DNA of 19,658 nucleotides, taken from Clostridiales bacterium (lineage in GTDB: Bacteria; Bacillota; Clostridia; TANB77; CAG-508). Shown piece after piece: positions 14,821-19,658 of the stretch; the stretch's first letter is position 1, and every line of letters starts with the position of its first letter. The stretch covers positions 37,399 through 57,056 of the forward strand of contig DNVW01000005.1 in NCBI GenBank assembly GCA_003507395.1. Direction: 5' to 3'. A model generated the notes under the pieces. The model was not told the origin of the DNA, ran no database searches, and saw only the letters and a list, made by a program, of their open reading frames with translations. Both the position numbers and the translations under genes were made by a program.

Positions 14821-17800
14821 CAGGGGTGTCCCAAATTGTGAAAATGGGACAATTGGGGACTGTCCCCAATTGGGATTTGTGCATTTACATATACATAGCG
14901 AATATAGTTTACTTGATGGTGCTAATAGAATAAAAGATTTGCCTGTAAGAGCAAAGGAATTAGGAATGAATGCAATTGCTATTACAGATCATGGTGTAAT
15001 GTTTGGTGCAATAGACTTTTACAAGGCATGTAAAGCAAATGGAGTAAAGCCTATTATTGGCTGTGAAGTTTATGTCGCTCCAAGAGGAAGAAAAGACAAG
15101 GAGCCTAAAATAGATGAAAAATATAACCATTTAATTTTGCTGGCTAAAAATAATGAGGGCTATAAAAATTTGGCTAAACTAGTGTCTTTGGGTTTTATAG
15201 AAGGATTTTATTATAAGCCACGTATTGATAAAGAAATTTTGGAAAAATATCATGAAGGAATAATTTGCTTAAGTGCTTGCTTAGCTGGAGAAGTAAACCA
15301 AGCTATTCTTAATAATAATATCGAGGAAGCTAAAAAAGTAGCCTTGTGGTTTAAAAACTTATTTGGAGAAGATTACTATCTAGAGGTCCAAAATAATGGA
15401 ATAAAGGAACAAGTATTGGTGAATCAAAAACTTGTGGACTTATCAAGAGAATTGAATATTCCACTTGTAGCAACAAATGATGCACATTATTTAAAAAAAG
15501 AAGATGCATATAATCACGAAGTTTTACTTTGTATACAAACAGGTAAAAAAATGACAGATGAAGATAGAATGCGTTTTGATACAGATGAATTATATGTAAA
15601 ATCTCCTGAAGAAATGATAGAATATTTTAAAAATATACCAGAAGCAATAGAAAATACAGTAAAAATAGCAGAAAAATGTAATGTGGAATTTGAATTTGGA
15701 CATACAATTCTGCCTAATTATGATGTTCCAGAACAATATAGTACACATTATGATTATTTAGAAAGCTTAACACAGGCCGGCCTGGCAAAAAGATATGGAC
15801 AAAATATTACTAAAGAAATACAAGATAGGGCACAATATGAGCTTAGTGTAATTAAGAAAATGGGATATGTAGATTATTTTCTTATAGTATGGGATTATAT
15901 AAATTATGCTAAAACACACAATATACCAGTAGGACCAGGACGTGGTTCAGGTGCAGGTTCTATTGTAGCATATAGTATAGGAATTACAGATATAGACCCA
16001 ATAAAATATAATCTTATTTTTGAGAGATTTTTGAATCCGGAGAGAATAAGTATGCCAGATTTTGATGTAGACTTTTGTTATGAAAAAAGAGACAAGGTTA
16101 TAGAGTATGTTTGTGATAAATATGGTAAAGAAAATGTATCACAAATAATAACTTTTGGAACAATGTCAGCAAGAATGGTAATTCGTGATGTGGGTAGAGC
16201 ATTAGATGTACCTTATGCTGAAACAGATAAATTGGCAAAAATGATACCAAATGAATTACACATAACAATAAAAAAAGCATTAGAACAAAATAGAGAGTTA
16301 AAAGAATTATATGAAAATGATGCAACAGTAAAGAAATTAATAGAAATAGCTATGGCATTAGAGGGAATGCCAAGACAAGCTTCAACACATGCTTGTGGAA
16401 TAGTTATAACAAAAGAGCCAGTTGTAAATTATGTACCATTATATATGAGAGATAATACAATATCTACACAATATATAATGACTACATTAGAAGAACTGGG
16501 ACTTTTAAAGATGGACTTCTTAGGACTTAGAACATTAACTGTAATACAAGATACTATAGATTTAGTAAAAAAGGATAAATGTATAGATGTAGAGTTTGAC
16601 AAAGATATGAATGACCCTAAAGTATATAAATTATGGCAAGATGGAAATTCGGTTGGGATATTTCAATTTGAGAGTCAAGGAATGACAAATTTTATGAAGG
16701 AATTAAAACCAGACTGCTTAGAAGACATTATAGCAGGAGTTTCGCTATATCGTCCAGGACCGATGGACCAAATACCAAGATATATTGCAAATAAAAAAGA
16801 TCCAGAGCATGCTGTATACACACACCCAGCATTAAAACCAATATTAGAAGTAACATATGGATGTATGGTATATCAGGAACAGGTTATGCAAATAGTAAGA
16901 GATTTAGCAGGTTATTCTTTAGGGAGAGCAGATTTAGTAAGACGTGCAATGGGAAAGAAAAAATTAGATGTAATGGCAAAAGAAAGAGAAATATTTATAA
17001 ATGGACAATTAGATGAAAATGGCAATATAGTTGTACCTGGTTGCGTAAGAAATGGAATAGATGCGGAGTCAGCAAATAAAATATTTGACGAAATGGCGGA
17101 ATTTGCCAAATATGCTTTTAATAAATCGCATGCAGCAGCATACGCAGTAGTATCATACAGAACAGCATATTTAAAAGCATATTATCCAGCAGAATTTATG
17201 GCAGCAACATTAAATAGCTTTTTAGGAAATTTAGACAAAATACCAGACTATATAGAAGAGTGTAAAAGATTAAATATACAAATATTAAAACCAGATATAA
17301 ATAAAAGCTATACGAAATTTACGGTAGATAATGAAAAAATACGTTTTGGTTTAGGCAGTATAAAAAATGTTGGAACAGCAGCTGTAGATGAAATAGTAGA
17401 AGAAAGAACAAAAAATGGTGAGTTTAAAGATTTTGCAGATTTTTGTGAAAGAATAAAAGATTTATCTGTAAATAAAAAATGCGTAGAAAGTTTAACAAAA
17501 GCTGGAGCATTTGATAATTTCGAACAAACAAGAAGCACATTGATAGCATCATATGAAACTATAATTGATACTATATCAAATAGTGACAAAAAGAGCTTTG
17601 ACGGGCAAGTAAGTATGTTTGATTTAACACCAGTAGAAAATAAAAAAATAGATGAAATAAAATATAATTATACAATACTTCCAGAATATACAGAAAAAGA
17701 AATGCTATTTATGGAAAAAGAGATGCTAGGCATATATATATCTGGCCATCCACTTGAAAAAATAAAATCTCAAATAGAACTGCAGACAACTATAAATACA

Positions 17801-18340
17801 TATCAAATGAAAAAAATAAATTCTGACATAGAAGAAACCGGAATGTCAGAATTTGAAGACAACCAATTTGTAAAATATGCTGGAATAGTAACAAGTGTAA
17901 AGAAAAAATATACAAAAACAAATAAACTTATGGCTTTTATAACAGTTGAAGATATGTATGGACCTACAGAGGTAATAGTATTTGAAAATTGTTATCAAAA
18001 TTGTGCTAATATACTTGTTGAGGATAGTATTATTTTAGTTGAAGGCAGATTAAGTGTAAGAGAAGATGAAGATACTAAAATTGTAGCTAGAGACATAAAA
18101 GAATTTGGAATACAAAAAAAGAAAATATTATCAATAAATATAACAGAATTAGATGAAGAAAGTAAAAATAAATTGAGGGGAGCAATAAAATTCTTTTGTG
18201 GAGACAAAAATAATATGCCAATACAAATAATAAATGGAGACAAGAAAGACTTAGCAGGCGGAATATACATAACAGATACAATTTTGTCAGAATTACAAGA
18301 ATTAATAGGAAAAGAAAGAATAAAAATAGAAGAAATATAA
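14807..18340 (+). CDS. dnaE: DNA polymerase III alpha subunit, DnaE type
   Basis: A 1177-residue C-family replicative polymerase. The PHP domain begins FVHLHIHSEYSLLDG (24-38). The palm carries GPGRGSGAGSIVAYSIG and the catalytic aspartates in PDFDVDF (D418, D420), with the third in KMDFLGLRTLT (D570). FNKSHAAAYAVVSY, a helix-hairpin-helix region (FGLGSIKNVGTAAVDEI) and an OB domain (about 1022-1105, VKYAGIVTSVKKKYTK to VEGRLSV) follow. There is no PolC-type exonuclease insertion, so this is DnaE and not PolC. Family members normally start almost directly at FVHLHIH. Here about 22 extra residues (MEENNRGVPNCENGTIGDCP...) precede it, and residues 6-22 are translated from repeat copy 3. The start and ribosome binding site lie in the RAYT gene, which implies co-transcription and perhaps coupling with it. 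Confidence 0.96.
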   Translation: MEENNRGVPNCENGTIGDCPQLGFVHLHIHSEYSLLDGANRIKDLPVRAKELGMNAIAITDHGVMFGAIDFYKACKANGVKPIIGCEVYVAPRGRKDKEPKIDEKYNHLILLAKNNEGYKNLAKLVSLGFIEGFYYKPRIDKEILEKYHEGIICLSACLAGEVNQAILNNNIEEAKKVALWFKNLFGEDYYLEVQNNGIKEQVLVNQKLVDLSRELNIPLVATNDAHYLKKEDAYNHEVLLCIQTGKKMTDEDRMRFDTDELYVKSPEEMIEYFKNIPEAIENTVKIAEKCNVEFEFGHTILPNYDVPEQYSTHYDYLESLTQAGLAKRYGQNITKEIQDRAQYELSVIKKMGYVDYFLIVWDYINYAKTHNIPVGPGRGSGAGSIVAYSIGITDIDPIKYNLIFERFLNPERISMPDFDVDFCYEKRDKVIEYVCDKYGKENVSQIITFGTMSARMVIRDVGRALDVPYAETDKLAKMIPNELHITIKKALEQNRELKELYENDATVKKLIEIAMALEGMPRQASTHACGIVITKEPVVNYVPLYMRDNTISTQYIMTTLEELGLLKMDFLGLRTLTVIQDTIDLVKKDKCIDVEFDKDMNDPKVYKLWQDGNSVGIFQFESQGMTNFMKELKPDCLEDIIAGVSLYRPGPMDQIPRYIANKKDPEHAVYTHPALKPILEVTYGCMVYQEQVMQIVRDLAGYSLGRADLVRRAMGKKKLDVMAKEREIFINGQLDENGNIVVPGCVRNGIDAESANKIFDEMAEFAKYAFNKSHAAAYAVVSYRTAYLKAYYPAEFMAATLNSFLGNLDKIPDYIEECKRLNIQILKPDINKSYTKFTVDNEKIRFGLGSIKNVGTAAVDEIVEERTKNGEFKDFADFCERIKDLSVNKKCVESLTKAGAFDNFEQTRSTLIASYETIIDTISNSDKKSFDGQVSMFDLTPVENKKIDEIKYNYTILPEYTEKEMLFMEKEMLGIYISGHPLEKIKSQIELQTTINTYQMKKINSDIEETGMSEFEDNQFVKYAGIVTSVKKKYTKTNKLMAFITVEDMYGPTEVIVFENCYQNCANILVEDSIILVEGRLSVREDEDTKIVARDIKEFGIQKKKILSINITELDEESKNKLRGAIKFFCGDKNNMPIQIINGDKKDLAGGIYITDTILSELQELIGKERIKIEEI
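14821..14871 (-). repeat. REP-like GGGAC/GTCCC element, copy 3 (inverted, inside the dnaE 5' end)
   Basis: The reverse complement aligns without gaps to copies 1 and 2. It contains the perfect inverted repeat AATTGGGGAC (14851-14860), one central T, and GTCCCCAATT (14862-14871), plus TGTCCCA (14827-14833) with TGGGACA (14845-14851). It starts one base after the RAYT stop codon and is read through as codons 6-22 of dnaE. The stable hairpin near the dnaE start could affect its translation. Confidence 0.88.
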
Positions 18341-18341
18341 A

Positions 18342-18482
18342 ATTGAAAAATATTATGGAACTGAGTGCAGCATATATTTTATCATATCATCTATATTAGG
18401 AGTTGTATTAGAATTTACACTATTAATATCTGCAATGATTGGTGTTATAAGGAAAAACGAAGAGGAGAAATATGAAAAATAG
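18342..18482 (+). pseudogene. Possible remnant of a small membrane protein gene
   Basis: The gap between dnaE and the PAP2 gene has no intact gene or terminator. An ATG at 18355 reads MELSAAYI and then stops at 18397. An adjacent frame without a start reads on as a membrane-like segment (IISSILGVVLEFTLLISAMI) with a charged end (GVIRKNEEEKYEK), stopping at 18480. Joined by one frameshift these would give a small membrane protein of about 40 residues. There is no ribosome binding site at the ATG. This could be chance in AT-rich DNA. Confidence 0.25.
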
Positions 18483-19104
18483 TATAAAACACAAAATACA
18501 ATGGATAGTATTATTTATTTGTTTAATAGGATTTTTAGTGTTAGTTGAAAATATTTTTAATAAAGAAATTATAAAAGGAGATATAATAGGATATAACATT
18601 ATATCAAACTTATTAATTTCAAGTACAGTGACACCTGTGGCAAGAGGTATAACATTCTTAGGAGGCACTATTTTTATAATAAGCTCAGCGGTACTATTAT
18701 TTATAATTATAAAAAATAAAAAAATAGGTTTTTTAATATTAGCGAATTTAGCAATTGTAGCAACATTAAATCAATTATTAAAACATATTTTGAAAAGACC
18801 ACGTCCAACAGGATATAGATTAATAGAAGTAAGTGGATATAGTTTTCCGTCCGGACACTCTATGGTAAGCATGGCATATTATGGATTTTTAATATATTTG
18901 ATATATAAATATGTTAAAAATAAATACATTAAATGGATATCCATATGTATATTAAGTATTTTTATATGTTTAATAGGAATAAGTAGAATATATTTAGGAG
19001 TTCATTACACAAGTGACGTACTGGCAGGATTTTTAATATCAATTACATATTTAATTATGTATATAGAAATAGTAAATAAATTTGTGTTAGAAAAAGGAGA
19101 ATAA
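18472..19104 (+). CDS. PAP2-family membrane phosphatase
   Basis: A 210-residue integral membrane protein with about six hydrophobic segments. All three PAP2 catalytic motifs are intact: K104-x6-R111-P112 (in KHILKRPRP), PSGH (126-129, with H129) and S171-R172-x5-H178-x3-D182 (SRIYLGVHYTSD). These enzymes remove phosphate from lipid phosphates outside the membrane. In Firmicutes the likely substrates are undecaprenyl pyrophosphate or phosphatidylglycerol phosphate, which cannot be separated by sequence alone. The ATG at 18472 follows AGAGGAG (18461-18467). It lies 131 bases after dnaE on the same strand. No terminator is visible after it. Confidence 0.92.
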   Translation: MKNSIKHKIQWIVLFICLIGFLVLVENIFNKEIIKGDIIGYNIISNLLISSTVTPVARGITFLGGTIFIISSAVLLFIIIKNKKIGFLILANLAIVATLNQLLKHILKRPRPTGYRLIEVSGYSFPSGHSMVSMAYYGFLIYLIYKYVKNKYIKWISICILSIFICLIGISRIYLGVHYTSDVLAGFLISITYLIMYIEIVNKFVLEKGE

Positions 19105-19123
19105 AGTAAGTTGTAGGGATAAA

Positions 19124-19180
19124 ATGATATCAGAAGCTATACAAGAGTATATTAGCAAAAAGAAGATAAAATTTAACTAA
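19124..19180 (+). pseudogene. Short 5' gene fragment (18 codons)
   Basis: The frame MISEAIQEYISKKKIKFN ends in a TAA. The start resembles the first helix of small helix-turn-helix proteins, and the following bases (reading KIISDAKDYF in the same frame after the stop) look like a continuation. Only TAGGGAT precedes it as a weak ribosome binding site. It is listed because the whole 19,105-19,658 stretch looks like decaying genes; I cannot name the parent gene. Confidence 0.2.
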
Positions 19181-19253
19181 AAAATTATAAGTGATGCAAA
19201 AGATTATTTTTAATTTATGAATAAAATTTCAAAAACTTGATGAATGAAAAAAT

Positions 19254-19410
19254 GAAATTCATATTGAGATAGGAATTGCACTAACGTTAAATAATATATT
19301 TATGCACTAATAACAAAGAAGAATTTAGTATTAAAAATACTGTTAAATTTTATGAATTCCCACAAGTGAAAAAATTGGTAGCAATGTAGATGATATAATA
19401 AAACGAATGT
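19254..19410 (+). pseudogene. Frameshifted upstream part of the decayed gene, identity uncertain
   Basis: Three consecutive fragments in shifting frames can be joined by eye: EIHIEIGIALTLNN, then TNNKEEFSIKNTVKFYEFPQ, then KIGSNVDDIIKRM, each ending soon after in a stop. They lead directly into the DUF1653 fragment. The first piece faintly recalls the EIGIALALNKP-type stretch of nucleoside 2-deoxyribosyltransferase-like domains, but this is weak. At least three frameshifts are needed, so the region is not translated as one protein. Confidence 0.35.
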
Positions 19411-19579
19411 GAAACAGGAGAAAAATTAGTTGTTTATCGTTGTATGGATAATAATGGGAAGACAAATCACAAGGATGGAATTTATGCAAGACCATTAGAT
19501 ATGTTTTTATCTGAAAGTAGACCATGAAAAATATCCTGATGTAACTCAAAAATATCGTTTTGAAGAGATTGTAGATTAA
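19408..19579 (+). pseudogene. DUF1653-domain protein fragment, frameshifted
   Basis: One frame reads CETGEKLVVYRCMDNNGKTN...GIYARPLDMFLSE (19408-19515). After a one-base shift near 19516 the reading continues VDHEKYPDVTQKYRFEEIVD to a TAA at 19577. The order ETGE.LVVY, RPLDMF, VD.EKYP and YRFE is the DUF1653 pattern, a small domain of unknown function common in Firmicutes. It lacks an intact start region as well as the frame, so it is a decayed gene, unless the assembly has errors here. Confidence 0.65.
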
Positions 19580-19620
19580 TATGCAGAAAATATATGAGAT
19601 TAATAAAAAATTAAATATGT

Positions 19621-19658
19621 AGTGAATAGTAGATGATGAAGAGTTAATAGTGAATAGT
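19621..19658. repeat. Short direct repeats AGTGAATAGT at the window edge
   Basis: AGTGAATAGT occurs at 19621-19630 and again at 19649-19658, where the window ends. The spacer also contains AGTTAATAG. The 8-mer TGAATAGT also forms the arms of the hairpin at 23-62. This looks like the edge of a short-period repeat that continues beyond the window. Confidence 0.4.

Noticed and set aside
12340..14871. Repeats as a CRISPR array
   Set aside because: Only three copies, far apart, in mixed orientation, with genes between them and no cas genes.

Overview
The window is strongly AT-rich chromosomal DNA read with the standard bacterial code (TGA is used as a stop, for example at the end of tsaB). AddA-type recombination helicase-nuclease, the tsaE-tsaB-rimI cluster, a COG1067 Lon-like protease, a TraX-family membrane protein and strong AGGAGG-type ribosome binding sites together point to a low-GC Gram-positive, most likely an uncultured clostridial lineage. 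The species cannot be told from the sequence.

Layout. Left of about 5,000 everything is on the minus strand: traX, then an apparent operon tsaE-tsaB-rimI-lonB-like with gaps of 6 to 14 bases. From 5,018 onward everything is on the plus strand: tRNA-Gly(UCC) with a perfect consensus promoter; a two-gene unit of unrecognised function (an 832-residue repeat protein and a 287-residue aldehyde-dehydrogenase-fold protein without its catalytic cysteine) that ends in a strong terminator; then addA, a COG2509 FAD-dependent oxidoreductase, a REP-associated tyrosine transposase (RAYT), dnaE and a PAP2 phosphatase. The last 550 bases hold no intact gene. They contain a frameshifted DUF1653 pseudogene and other fragments.

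The most unusual part is 12,340-14,871. A 50-51 base element rich in GGGAC/GTCCC occurs three times, alignable without gaps. Copy 1 forms the 3' end of addA, copy 2 holds the stop codon of the oxidoreductase gene, and copy 3, inverted, lies inside the 5' end of dnaE. Copies 2 and 3 flank the RAYT gene as inverted repeats. The ATG with the best ribosome binding site for dnaE lies inside the last codons of the RAYT gene, so this essential polymerase seems to be translated with an N-terminal leader encoded by the element. AddA likewise has a C-terminal tail encoded by it.

The second candidate for something undescribed is the solenoid plus pseudo-ALDH gene pair at 5,265-8,632, which has its own promoter and terminator. 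The rest is ordinary housekeeping: tRNA t6A modification, S18 acetylation, proteolysis, recombination and replication.
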